A stretch of 64,000 bases of DNA, taken from Tilletia caries. Taxonomy: Eukaryota; Basidiomycota; Exobasidiomycetes; Tilletiales; Tilletiaceae. The stretch lies in contig JALUTQ010000039.1 of the NCBI GenBank assembly GCA_032718865.1, forward strand, positions 496,001 to 560,000, given 5' to 3'. Shown one piece after another: positions 1 through 8,858 of this stretch (its first letter is position 1; every line of letters starts with the position of its first letter). The translations under genes were made by a program, and so were the position numbers. The notes under the pieces were generated by a model. It saw only the letters and a list, made by a program, of their open reading frames with translations, did no database searches and was not told the origin of the DNA.

Positions 1-1
1 A

Positions 2-730
2 GATGAGTTTGATGTCAGTCAGTTGGATGTCGAACCGGCCCTGCCCGATCCTTTTGCTGCTCACCGTGTCGCGTCGCCGCCAGCGGACCCATCATCTCCT
101 GCCCCCGGTTCTCCTGAGCTGCCCCCTGTCACATCTCCCGCGCTTCTTCCTCGTGTGCGGCGTCCTCCTCCTGAGCTCCGCGAGTACGAGCTGGGACCGA
201 CTGCGTTTCCGCTCACGGCCGTCCCTTTGGAGGCATTGCGGGGCCCGTACCGTCGTCCTCGTCACCTTCAGCTGGACGATGGGCGAGAGGTGGTGTTGGA
301 GGAACGGCCGGTGGCCTTCTTGTCGCGGTTGACGGCGCCGGCCGAGCGGAAGCTGGTGGCCGCGGAGCTCGAACTTTGCTGCTTGGCGTGGTCCTTCGGT
401 CGGTTTCTTCACCTCTTGGAGGGCGCAGAGGTCACCGTCGTAACGGATCACGCGCCTCTCGGCGCGATGTTGACGAGCTCGGCCGGGGCGAAGTACGGGC
501 CTGTGATTTCGCGATGTCGCGCGCTCCTCTTGCCGCATTTGTCGAATCTTCGGTTCGTCCATCGACCGGGTAGCGCCCACACCAACGCTGACGCGTTGTC
601 TCGGCTTGTGGTTCGTCCCGAGACGGACGAGCTGCTTGGGGATGTGATAGACGGTGGCTCTCATCCTCTCCTCTTCCCTTTTCTCCTCTCTCATTTCTCT
701 TCTCTCAATGCTGCTCGCTTTCATAGATAG
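2..730 (+). CDS. Ty3-type Pol, C-terminal part (integrase tail plus RNase H second half), 5'-truncated by window edge
   Basis: The open frame enters from the left edge. Its first residues (DEFDVSQLDVEPALPDPFAAHR) match the integrase tail of the Ty3 element at 24.6 kb (FSVEQLDLVPRSPDPVATHR). After a Pro-rich linker the same frame runs into a Ty3 RNase H second half: ERPVAFLSRL, AELELCCLAW with the catalytic Glu, VTVVTDHAPLGAML with a catalytic Asp, and the terminal NADALSRL. The usual RNase H start (a DAS motif) is absent here and would be expected upstream next to RT, as in the second element. The frame continues past a polypurine stretch (about 631-642) into the LTR before stopping. RNase H in Ty3 elements normally precedes integrase, so this order is unusual. 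Family assignment is firm; that this half is functional is inference. Confidence 0.8.
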   Translation, partial: DEFDVSQLDVEPALPDPFAAHRVASPPADPSSPAPGSPELPPVTSPALLPRVRRPPPELREYELGPTAFPLTAVPLEALRGPYRRPRHLQLDDGREVVLEERPVAFLSRLTAPAERKLVAAELELCCLAWSFGRFLHLLEGAEVTVVTDHAPLGAMLTSSAGAKYGPVISRCRALLLPHLSNLRFVHRPGSAHTNADALSRLVVRPETDELLGDVIDGGSHPLLFPFLLSHFSSLNAARFHR

Positions 731-939
731 TAAATCCACGTGGCAAACCATGTGGCTTTACTATCTTATCTCCCTTTCCCTCTCTTATCTTCTTTCCCTT
801 TCTTCCTCTCGCTTCTCTTCTGTCGGCCGAGTTCTTTCCCTCTCTCGTCCTCATCATCTTCCTGCTCACCACTCTCTTGTAGATAGCTTCCCCCATTATT
901 CAACTCGCTTTCACTTGCCTAATAGCACCTGCTATTACA
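643..939 (+). repeat. 3' LTR of the first Ty3-type element
   Basis: The stretch starts TGTGATAGAC directly after a purine-rich tract (GCTTGGGGA) and ends CTATTACA. It resembles the LTR ends of the non-autonomous element at 30763 (TGTGCTGG...CCATTACA) and the solo LTR at 8627. The body is CT-rich. The 5' LTR lies outside the window, so the target duplication (candidate AGAGG at 940-944) cannot be confirmed. Confidence 0.65.
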
Positions 940-954
940 AGAGGGTCGGGGGGC

Positions 955-3177
955 TCACCAGCTGGTGCCGAACCAGCACCTGACTGCCCCAGGAAGATCT
1001 GGAACAGGGAGGCGACTCGGATTGCCGTTGGAGGCGCCACGGGAAGGGACGTCAGCGGGGTTCGCCTTGGTATTGACATACCGGAGGTGGACGCAAAGCA
1101 GGTGAGCTCGTTCCAAAGCCGCAACGCGCTCGAGCACGGCGTTGGGCTGCTCGGACGCCATGCGACCGGCTTTGTAGGCCCCGATGACCGCTGTGCTGTC
1201 TGAATAGATGAGGATGGCTTTATTAGTGTGTCCGAGCAAGATCGCTGTCCGGACGGCCAGCTCGAGAGCGAGCGCCTCCACAACTTTGATGTCGACACGA
1301 CCCACGTGCTCAGGGAGCAAAGGGTAGCTGCGCTCCACGCCAGCAATGTGTAGGCCCGCGCCATAAGACGTCGAACCGTCACAGAAGCAGGAGATGTCGA
1401 TGGGAGGAGCTGGATCGAAGCAATGCCAGTAGTTGTCGAGGTAGAGCCGCTGCTCCCACCAGTCCAGATCTGCCCGGAGCCGCGGCCCGTCGTGGCGAAG
1501 CTGGTAGCGCCGGCCTGGCTCGCGGGCGGCAGAGGCGACGAAGTTAATGAGCGCCTGGACGTGCCACTTCCCGTCTTCGTGGACGGCTCGAGCGTGCTGG
1601 AGTTTGCCGAGGAGGGACTGAGCTTCGGCCAGCTGGTGGCGCTGTCCGTCGGACTTCCAGGCTTCGATACTGCGCAGGTACTTGAGGCGCTTCTTGTCGG
1701 GAAGGGCGACTTCCCGGGTCGGGATGTTGAAGCGCAGCCCGGTGAACTCGAAGACGCCGGACCAGGGCGCGTCTTTCCGAGGTTCCCAGGGCCACCCGAG
1801 CTCAGCGGAGACGGCGTCGATGTCGCCAACGCCGCAGTTGTACCCGTCTTCGGCGCCGGGCTGCACCGTGAGCTCGGCGGCGTAGTCCTCGTCGTGCTGC
1901 TCGCCGTCGGCGTCCACCCAGCTGAGCCGGCCACGTTGTGACGTTGGAGCAGTGGCGAGGCGCCTCCGCTGGGCAGCGCGGGCGGCGTTGACCTCGGCGA
2001 GTGCATGGGTGGGCACACGCAGGAACACGTTGTCGTCCACCCAGTGGGAGGTGACGGCGATGCCGCGGCGGCGGATGATGTCGGCGAACGCGTCGGCGAA
2101 AAGGCCGAAGGCGCCGCATGCTGGGCCGAGGCCGAAGGCCAGAAAGAGGTCAATGTAGAAACGACCCTGCCACTCCACGACCGTGCTCGGCCACTGTGAG
2201 GCAGCGGTGGGGATTTGCCGGAAGGCAGACACCACGTCACGGACGTAGGCCTGAGCGGACCTCGGCAGCGCGCACAGGATGCGGCAGGTGTTCTGAAAGG
2301 TTCCCCAGGTCGTGGGCCACTTGCTGGGATCGAGACGAGCGTTGGGGGAAGTGTGAAGGGATGTTGAGGAGCTGTGGGGGCGTGGGCGGGGGCTGCTGAA
2401 GTCCTGAATGAGGCGAAAGCTGCCGTTGGACTTGGGCCGAAGCCCGAGGGGACATGTCTGGAACGGGCCGACGAGCGCCTCCACCTCGTCCGGCGAGGTG
2501 AAGGGCCCGGCGTACCGGCCAGCGCGGAGCTCTGTGTTGATGATGTCCTGGACTCGACCAGGATGGTCGATGGCGGACTTGTAGTGTGATGCGATATGAG
2601 TGGTGACTGGGGGGGAGATGCCGAGAAAGAGACCTGTGTGGAGAGATGGGACGACGGTTGGGTACCGCGAAAGGAGGTGGGCCTGAAGAAGGAGTCGGTG
2701 CCATCCATGGGCGTGGAGCCGTATGGCTCTACTGGGATTGGGGAGGGCGGGAGAGCCGGCAGGTCTGGGCAGTGCAGGTGGCACCGCACAAGCTGCAGAC
2801 ATGCTCTCCAGGGCAGTTCGACCAGGTGCATCCAGTGGCGTTGTATCCAACGCAGACTCGGCGGCCACCGGAACGCTCGACGAGCTGGCCAGATGAGTTT
2901 CGGATGACGTGCGTGGGTTTGCCGGGGTAGTATGAAAGTCGGTCGGCCGCGCAATCCTCCGGCTTGTGTCGCTCTCGGGTTCCGCAGCGGGCGCACGCTC
3001 GCCGGGCGCCGTTGGCGTCTTTGGAAGCAGAGCTGGAGTCGTGAAAGGGCTTCGCCGACGACGTGCCGGGGGTGTTGGAGCGCCGGGACGGTTCCGAGCG
3101 GAGACTGCTGGACCGAAACCCACCCGACTGCGCGCTCCCGCTCTGGGTGGGCTGAGCCTGGCCGCCCTCGACGGCAT
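955..3177 (-). CDS. DIRS-like reverse transcriptase / RNase H (second ORF)
   Basis: This is the polymerase of a retroelement. RT motifs visible on the minus strand include VVSAFRQIP, GRFYIDLFLAFGLGPACGAF and the catalytic box HWVDDNVFL (VDD). RNase H follows, with CFCDGSTSYGAGL (Asp), KVVEALALEL (Glu), IYSDSTAVIGA (Asp) and NPADVPSR (Asp). The phrase pattern and the C-terminal RNase H fit DIRS/Ngaro-type RTs rather than Ty1 or Ty3. No tyrosine recombinase is seen; the frame ends at 955, only 15 bp from the Ty3 LTR. The first about 150 codons overlap the upstream gag ORF in another frame, so translation probably enters near the gag stop (about 2730) by frameshift or reinitiation. No internal frame break is seen. 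The element may be truncated by the Ty3 insertion. Confidence 0.7.
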   Translation of the reverse strand: MPSRAARLSPPRAGARSRVGFGPAVSARNRPGAPTPPARRRRSPFTTPALLPKTPTAPGERAPAAEPESDTSRRIARPTDFHTTPANPRTSSETHLASSSSVPVAAESALDTTPLDAPGRTALESMSAACAVPPALPRPAGSPALPNPSRAIRLHAHGWHRLLLQAHLLSRYPTVVPSLHTGLFLGISPPVTTHIASHYKSAIDHPGRVQDIINTELRAGRYAGPFTSPDEVEALVGPFQTCPLGLRPKSNGSFRLIQDFSSPRPRPHSSSTSLHTSPNARLDPSKWPTTWGTFQNTCRILCALPRSAQAYVRDVVSAFRQIPTAASQWPSTVVEWQGRFYIDLFLAFGLGPACGAFGLFADAFADIIRRRGIAVTSHWVDDNVFLRVPTHALAEVNAARAAQRRRLATAPTSQRGRLSWVDADGEQHDEDYAAELTVQPGAEDGYNCGVGDIDAVSAELGWPWEPRKDAPWSGVFEFTGLRFNIPTREVALPDKKRLKYLRSIEAWKSDGQRHQLAEAQSLLGKLQHARAVHEDGKWHVQALINFVASAAREPGRRYQLRHDGPRLRADLDWWEQRLYLDNYWHCFDPAPPIDISCFCDGSTSYGAGLHIAGVERSYPLLPEHVGRVDIKVVEALALELAVRTAILLGHTNKAILIYSDSTAVIGAYKAGRMASEQPNAVLERVAALERAHLLCVHLRYVNTKANPADVPSRGASNGNPSRLPVPDLPGAVRCWFGTSW

Positions 3178-4516
3178 CCAATCTCGCGTCCTTGAGCGTC
3201 TCCTTGATCGCCTGGAAGGTCGTGGTCGGGAACTGTCCCGGATCGAAGCGCTTCAACGCCTTGCGCCGCTTGCGGCGCTCCTTGTCCGACATCTTCTTTT
3301 TCTTGAGTTGCTCGAGCTCGGCCTTCTGCCGACGTGAGCGGGTGGCAAACGTGTGCCGCTGGTGCTGATAAAGGAGCTGAAGATCCCGCTGCACGTATGG
3401 GACGTAGCTCTCGGGGTGGTGCTCGATCTTCTTGTTGAAATGCTTCCAACGTCCCACGATCTTGCGGTCGACGCCTTCGTCGGCCAGGGCCCTCGTCCAC
3501 GCCTTGCAGGCGTAGTGGAACTCGTCCTTTGGCAGGTCCTCGTCTGCGCGGAACTCTTTTGGCTTCTCCAGCTTGCTGGTTGCCGTAACCGACACCTTGC
3601 CCATGTCGACCTTGAACTTGTGCTCCTCGTGCTTCAAGCGGCCAACTGTCGGAGTGTACCACCAGAGGTCCACATATTCCCCGTCGTGAACCAGCTTCGA
3701 GATTCGTTCCGGCACCTGCAGCGGGTTCCATGGCGCCTGGTTCACCTTGCCTTCCTCCCAGTCGCTCGCGTCCGAGGCCGAGTCGGTCGTGTCGGAGGAA
3801 GAGGAGCCCGAGTCCGAACCCGAGGCTGAAGAGGACGAGGAGGAAGACAGCGAGACGCTGACGTCGGACACGTCTTCCGAGGAAGAAGACTTTGCTCGAC
3901 GCTTCCCGGCCTTCTTGGAGGTGCGTTTCTTGACCGGGGTGGAACGGCGCCGCTTCGTGTGCTTCCTGGACTTCTTCGCCGAAGAGGAATGGCGAGGACT
4001 GTGGCCAGGGCTGCGCTGGCGTTTCGTTCGGGGTGTGACCGGTGGCGCCCGCACGGGCGAGCAGGGCGGTTCCGAGTCCGATTCGTTCAAGGCGCAACCC
4101 AGCTCCTCCTCGAGATCCCCCCGCTTGCGCACATTTTTCACGGCTATCTGGAGTGACTCGAAAGGTAGGGCCTTCGGGTCCGCCTCGAGGATGTTGAAGG
4201 CGAGCTCCGTCGCCGCTTTGCGTTCCTGCTTCGAGAGGTCGCTGGCGTCGAGATCTTGAAGCCATTTGGTCCGGTGGGTGTGGAGTTCTCGGAGGGCGGC
4301 GAGTCGTTTCTCCGCAGCAGTAGGGGCAGGAACGGGAGCTTGTGCAGGGGCGATAACTGTCGCTGGAGCAAGAGCTGGCGCAGAGGCTGGGTTGGCTTGC
4401 GGGTTTGGGTTGGGGTTCGGGTTTGCGTTCTCGGGGCCGGGGTTGTTGCTCTGGACGATGTTGTTGGGGTTGTCGGGCTGCTGACCGGTCGCTGCGTCGC
4501 CACCGGCGGCAGACAT
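2729..4516 (-). CDS. Gag-like ORF1 of the DIRS-like element
   Basis: A 595-residue protein with ATG at 4516. The N-terminus is Ala/Pro/Asn-rich, followed by Lys/Arg-rich and Ser/Asp/Glu-rich tracts (about residues 150-250), a helical charged middle (about 270-430), and a Cys-rich C-terminus. The last includes CARCGTRERHKPEDC and CVGYNATGC...CSLCGATC, the cysteine cluster commonly found just before the RT of fungal DIRS-like elements. It lies immediately upstream of and overlaps the RT ORF by about 450 nt in a different frame, the layout of a two-ORF retroelement. It probably binds nucleic acid as a capsid-like protein (inferred). Confidence 0.65.
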   Translation of the reverse strand: MSAAGGDAATGQQPDNPNNIVQSNNPGPENANPNPNPNPQANPASAPALAPATVIAPAQAPVPAPTAAEKRLAALRELHTHRTKWLQDLDASDLSKQERKAATELAFNILEADPKALPFESLQIAVKNVRKRGDLEEELGCALNESDSEPPCSPVRAPPVTPRTKRQRSPGHSPRHSSSAKKSRKHTKRRRSTPVKKRTSKKAGKRRAKSSSSEDVSDVSVSLSSSSSSSASGSDSGSSSSDTTDSASDASDWEEGKVNQAPWNPLQVPERISKLVHDGEYVDLWWYTPTVGRLKHEEHKFKVDMGKVSVTATSKLEKPKEFRADEDLPKDEFHYACKAWTRALADEGVDRKIVGRWKHFNKKIEHHPESYVPYVQRDLQLLYQHQRHTFATRSRRQKAELEQLKKKKMSDKERRKRRKALKRFDPGQFPTTTFQAIKETLKDARLDAVEGGQAQPTQSGSAQSGGFRSSSLRSEPSRRSNTPGTSSAKPFHDSSSASKDANGARRACARCGTRERHKPEDCAADRLSYYPGKPTHVIRNSSGQLVERSGGRRVCVGYNATGCTWSNCPGEHVCSLCGATCTAQTCRLSRPPQSQ

Positions 4517-5018
4517 GAGAGCGGGGAAGGAGCTGTGCTATTGAAAAGCTATTGCTGATATAGAAGAGAAGCTGGCGTCAGTGACGCGTTTGGCACTGTG
4601 CCTTGCTATGTGCTGTGGGGGGCTTGCTCACCTAGAGCGCTAGAGGCGAACCTCGCTGTCTGCTGAGATGCGATCTCGCTGTGTGCTAAAAGAAAGAGCT
4701 ATGCCGCGAAGGCAGCGTGTGCGCGTGTGGTTCGAGAGAGAGAGGTCGAGGAGACGAGGAGCTGCTGATGGTGGTAGAGAAGATGAAGCGTCAGCAGCTG
4801 CCACGTATGCTCTCGACCGCAGACGGCGTTGCGCTGGAGATGAGGTGTTCGGACAACACGCGACACGCGCGCGACCCGACGCGTCCTACGCACTCTCGGC
4901 GGAGGCGAGGCTCGGTCGACCCGACACGGCTGAACACTTCCAATATGGCGATCAGAATAAAGATTACTCTACTACTATAGCTCACCAAGCTAACGCACCC
5001 CACGTGTCGTCAGGTCCA
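4517..5018. other. 5' flank of the DIRS-like element
   Basis: About 500 bp between the gag-like start codon (minus strand) and the copia LTR. It presumably holds the promoter and leader of the DIRS-like element. I could not recognise terminal repeats of that element here, so its right boundary is not defined. No gene is seen. Confidence 0.4.
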
Positions 5019-5295
5019 TGTTGAAACCTGTCCTCGCGACACCATACATCTCGGCCAAACCGGACCGACCTTCCTCCTCACCAGTACTCCGACCTGCATC
5101 TCAAGCTCAACGATCAACGGTTTACAGCCGTCTTCAACATCTACCTTCCTTACTACTTCACTCTCAGTCTCTCCTATCAGCCTGTCCTGCTTCCTATAAG
5201 ATCCCTGTAGTCTCTCCATTGCAATCCCATTCCCTAAGCGTTTCCTCTACACTGTGTGCAGAGTCTGATCCCGGAGATCCTGATCATATTCAACA
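5019..5295 (+). repeat. 5' LTR of the Gag-protease copia derivative
   Basis: 277 bp, TGTTGAA...TTCAACA. It contains a TATA-like CTATAAGATC near 5197. A third copy of this LTR, inverted, lies at 61665-61942. Confidence 0.93.
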
Positions 5296-5403
5296 GGTTA
5301 TGAGCCCTACCTCCCCCTAGCTGGCCTAGAACACAACACACATCCTCTACTCACTTCTTACATCCCTACGAAGCCCAATCCCCCACTCTTCTACTCCCGC
5401 ACG

Positions 5404-7143
5404 ATGACCGACACCCACGACGCCGACACTCGAGCTGCCGGGAACATGGCAAAGCTCACCAGCTCCAACTGGTCCCATTGGCACCCGCTCCTCCTCCTCA
5501 TCCTCCGCGGCCGCGACCTTCTGGACACCATCGATCCAGCCGCCGTCCCGAAGGAGGACGAAAATGCCGGCCCCGTCAATCCCCTGGCCGTCGAGATGTT
5601 CAGGAGGCGTCAAGACCGAACTACGTACATAATCGGGTTCAGCTGCAGTCCCTCGATCCAAGCCAAGGTCATCAAGAAGCACTCACCCATCGAGATGCTC
5701 GAGGTCGCCAAGGAGGAATGCCTTAGCGGCTCCTACGCCAACACGGCCCGGTTCTTGAAACAGCTCATCGACCTGGGATCCGAACCGAAGGAAGACATGC
5801 GTGAGCATATCGGGAAGATCGACACCATCTTCAGCAACCTCAACGCCGTCGGCTATCCACTCACCGAGAAGGCCAAGGTCGTCCACCTCCTCGCCACGCT
5901 CCCCAGCAGCTACGGCGGCCTCGCCATGGCCATGGATGTCCTCGGTAGCGCCGCGACCTACGAGCGGCTGCAAGTCCACATCACAGAAGAAGAACATCGT
6001 CAGCAGCACTACACGGCGCAAGCAAAGAAGGAGACCGCCCTGATTGCTCACCACGCATCGGCCTCCAAGAACAGCAACGACCGCCAACGCTCTCCCCGAT
6101 CGGACCGCAACGCGCGCTGCGACTACTGCAAGAAGAAGGGACACGACGAAGACGTGTGCCGCACCAAGGAGCGACACGAAGAAGAGGACAAAGGCGTCAG
6201 TGACCGCGCGGACTATGCGTACACTGGACGCGAGACGCACAGCGAGACCATCTACATGGGTCAAGTCATGCTGTGTACCGACAAAGAAGGGACGAGATCG
6301 CCACTCACCTTCATAGTCGACAGCGGTGCTACCGAGCACATCGTCACCGACCTCCGATGGTTCACCGAGTTCGAACCCGTCGAGGAGAGTCGCGTCGTTA
6401 CAACCGACAACGGAGACCGAATGCCCGTCCTCGGGATCGGAGCCGTCAAGGTCTGCACGGAGAACGGAGAGATCATCAGTATCGATGGGGTCACGTATGT
6501 GCCCGAAGCCGTATCCAACTTACTGTCTGTGTCCAAAATGGTGAATGAGGGTCTCAAGATCGTCTTTGCTCAAGACACCTGTCGAGTCACCCGCCCTGAC
6601 CGAACCTGCGTCGCAACGGCAACACGCGAGGAGGGTCAGTACACGATACACGCGCGCGAGCCACAAGACCTCGACGCCGTACTCACCGGGCGCGTCAAGC
6701 CCGGAACCACACCAGCAGCAGCGCAGGACACGGCGGAACGCAACCGACCTCTCCTCGACGTGCTCGACAATCCTGACGAAGGACAACACATAATCGGTCA
6801 GCAAGACATGCATCCGCGAGACGTCGCATACGCTCGCAGCATACTCACCAAGCAGCAAGGCTCCTCCTCCGCGCTCCTCGACTTTGGCCTCGCCGACAGC
6901 ACCGGTGCCGCCGAGCAGAGGGAGCACCTGCAAGGAAAGAAGAAGGAGGTCAAGGTCAACGACGCGTCCAAACCAGAGAAAGACGCGATCCGGATCTCCT
7001 GCACTCACCGCAACAACCCACTCGGCTTCCCGCGCATCAAAGAAGAGGGAGTCGGCATCAGCAACAAGTACCTCACCATCAAGGACCTCGACAACCGCAG
7101 CAACACAGCCTACAGCCACACGGCACTCACCTTCATCTACTGA
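5404..7143 (+). CDS. Copia-type Gag-protease polyprotein
   Basis: A 579-residue protein. Residues about 15-230 resemble copia Gag (UBN2 type), with SNWSHWHPLLLLILRGRDLL near the start. A CCHC zinc knuckle, CDYCKKKGHDEDVC, lies near residue 240, and an aspartic protease follows with active site FIVDSGATEHIV (about residue 300) and the downstream YVPEAVSNLLSVSKM. In full copia elements the protease is followed by the integrase H/C domain; here the sequence runs into about 170 low-complexity residues and stops, so the integrase-RT-RNase H block has been removed while the reading frame stayed open. An intact single ORF with purifying-looking motifs suggests Gag and protease are still made. Start: first in-frame ATG after the LTR and PBS; a short ORF beginning within the PBS (5300) precedes it. 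Confidence 0.85.
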   Translation: MTDTHDADTRAAGNMAKLTSSNWSHWHPLLLLILRGRDLLDTIDPAAVPKEDENAGPVNPLAVEMFRRRQDRTTYIIGFSCSPSIQAKVIKKHSPIEMLEVAKEECLSGSYANTARFLKQLIDLGSEPKEDMREHIGKIDTIFSNLNAVGYPLTEKAKVVHLLATLPSSYGGLAMAMDVLGSAATYERLQVHITEEEHRQQHYTAQAKKETALIAHHASASKNSNDRQRSPRSDRNARCDYCKKKGHDEDVCRTKERHEEEDKGVSDRADYAYTGRETHSETIYMGQVMLCTDKEGTRSPLTFIVDSGATEHIVTDLRWFTEFEPVEESRVVTTDNGDRMPVLGIGAVKVCTENGEIISIDGVTYVPEAVSNLLSVSKMVNEGLKIVFAQDTCRVTRPDRTCVATATREEGQYTIHAREPQDLDAVLTGRVKPGTTPAAAQDTAERNRPLLDVLDNPDEGQHIIGQQDMHPRDVAYARSILTKQQGSSSALLDFGLADSTGAAEQREHLQGKKKEVKVNDASKPEKDAIRISCTHRNNPLGFPRIKEEGVGISNKYLTIKDLDNRSNTAYSHTALTFIY

Positions 7144-7242
7144 TGGTGGTCGTTTGTTGTTGTGTTGGTGGCGGCGGCATTGATGATGGCGGTGGTGATG
7201 GATGTGGTGGTCGGAATTTTGTTTGTCTTCGCTGAGAGGGAG

Positions 7243-7519
7243 TGTTGAAACCTGTCCTCGCGACACCATACATCTCGGCCAAACCGGACCGACCTTCCTC
7301 CTCACCAGTACTCCGACCTGCACCTCAAGCTCAACGATCAACGGTTTACAGTCGTCCTCAACATCTACCTTCCTTACTACTTCACTCTCAGTCTCTCCTA
7401 TCAGCCTGTCCTGCTTCCTATAAGATCCCTGTAGTCTCTCCATTGCAATCCCATTCCCTAAGCGTTTCCTCTACACTGTGTGCAGAGTCTGATCCCGGAG
7501 ATCCTGATCATATTCAACA
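7243..7519 (+). repeat. 3' LTR of the Gag-protease copia derivative
   Basis: 277 bp, matches the 5' LTR except about three substitutions; followed by the target duplication GTCCA. Confidence 0.93.
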
Positions 7520-7524
7520 GTCCA

Positions 7525-7884
7525 TCCTCCATATTAACGGCGACTCTACGTACCAGACGCGAAGCAGCATACTGTACCCGCCGTATCGTTGTCGCTGTTG
7601 CTCGCTTGCTCCCCAGCACGCTGCTCCCTCTCCTGTCGGCTGTCACATCCTCGTGCCACAGGCAGCCAGCGAGCATTCCCCTTGTGGGAACAAACAAACA
7701 GTGGAACCCTAACTTGGGAAAGTCCAGATTCTGTGGACGGCCACGCGCTCTCCAAAGCAGGGGCGTACATATGTACCGGACTGTCAAATAATAATGTCTC
7801 CCGCTGAGTACACACATCACGTACATATATATCGCGTACTATAGCGCTACTTATGTACATTATTGATTATAGCGCTACATATCT
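7525..7884. other. Intergenic, nothing recognised
   Basis: About 360 bp after the copia element. I see no convincing gene; there are short AT-rich patches around 7800-7880. Confidence 0.5.
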
Positions 7885-7892
7885 TCGAACTC

Positions 7893-8375
7893 TAGAGTGC
7901 TTTGCAATATAGATGAGACAATTAATTTTATCTGGATTGCCGGGCTGGGAATTATTTTTCCAGAGAAGTTCGTTCCAGATAATTCATTTTTCTTTTGCGC
8001 GCAGCCCCACCCGCGCGGCGCGCACCCACCACGCGGCAGTTTCTCCGCCATGAGATGGAAGCAGCGGCAGCCCCGCCCTGGCTCTGCTTGGTGCTTGTCA
8101 GTCAGGCTTCGTCCGATCTACGAGCTTCACTCATTGATTGCTTTTCGGCCCAAGTCCATTATAGGCACGCTCGGTCTCTTATGTTCTCACCTCTCTCTCT
8201 GGAGCGAGCAAGTGAGGTGTCTAAGGGTGCTGGATCGCGTCGAGCTGGAACTGCATAGGGCGGGTGTGGAGATTTTCAGAAAATAAACTCGCGAGGTGCG
8301 AGCAAAAAAAAAACTAATTTACGCCCCCGGAAATCCAAAACAAATTAAATGTCTCATCTACATTGCAAACCCCTG
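7893..8375. mobile_element. Degenerate hAT-like inverted-repeat element
   Basis: Terminal inverted repeats of about 40 bp: the right end read inward begins CAGGGGTTTGCAATGTAGAT, and the left end has TTTGCAATATAGATGAGAC at 7901-7919. The CAGGGG start is the usual hAT end. No 8-bp duplication is preserved and the interior (480 bp) has no transposase, so it is an old non-autonomous copy. Confidence 0.5.
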
Positions 8376-8626
8376 TAAATAAAGATATTTGACTTTCGTA
8401 CATGCATATAATACCACTACTATTTTGACTTTGCCCATCATCTCCTCCGCCTCCTCGTTTTAGTCACCGCCCCTTGCTTCCTCGCTTCATGATCCATACT
8501 CCATGCTTCCTGCCTTCAAGCTAGCTTCTCAGATGTCAGGATCTCAGGGTTCGCATCACCTCAAGCGCTCGACAATCGACGCTCATCAAAGTTCGAACTT
8601 CGACAGAGTGCACAACTGTAATGGAT

Positions 8627-8853
8627 AAGACCATCAAGTAGTGAAAGGCAAGAGTATAGAATGACGAAGAAGGAAGCTAAGTACAAGGGATGACATCGAG
8701 AGAGGTAAAGATGAGGGCGAGAGAGAAGATGCGTGGGAAAGTGGAGGTGACAAGTGTTGCTATGCGGTTGCGTGGGAGGAAAAGGAGAGGAGATAAGAGA
8801 AAGAGAGATTAGATAGTGGCCACGTGTGTGAGCCACGTGGTGCCACTAGCACA
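8627..8853 (-). repeat. Solo LTR, same family group as the LTR at 30763
   Basis: Read on the minus strand it begins TGTGCTAGTGGCACCACGTG and ends ATCCATTACA, matching the ends and CT-rich body of the 311-bp LTRs at 30763 and 32853. The 5-bp duplication ACAAC flanks it on both sides (8622-8626, 8854-8858), showing a normal integration followed by LTR-LTR recombination. Confidence 0.85.
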
Positions 8854-8858
8854 ACAAC

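Larger units (their letters stand above)
5019..7519 (+). mobile_element. Complete copia-derived element coding only Gag-protease (TR-GAG-like), 2.5 kb
   Basis: Two 277-bp LTRs (5019-5295 and 7243-7519) begin TGTTGAAACC and end TATTCAACA, classical Ty1/copia ends, and differ at about 3 positions. The target duplication GTCCA is present on both sides (5014-5018 and 7520-7524). Directly after the 5' LTR, GGTTATGAGCCC (5296-5307) is complementary to the anticodon arm of initiator tRNA-Met, the half-tRNA primer used by copia and Ty5. A purine tract (GCTGAGAGGGAG) precedes the 3' LTR. Integrase, RT and RNase H are absent, so it must be mobilised in trans. LTR-LTR similarity of about 99% suggests recent movement. 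Confidence 0.93.

Noticed and set aside
900..4265. A very long (1121-codon) minus-strand open frame
   Set aside because: It overlaps the DIRS-like gag and RT ORFs in another frame and has no protein motifs. It is a shadow of GC-rich coding DNA.
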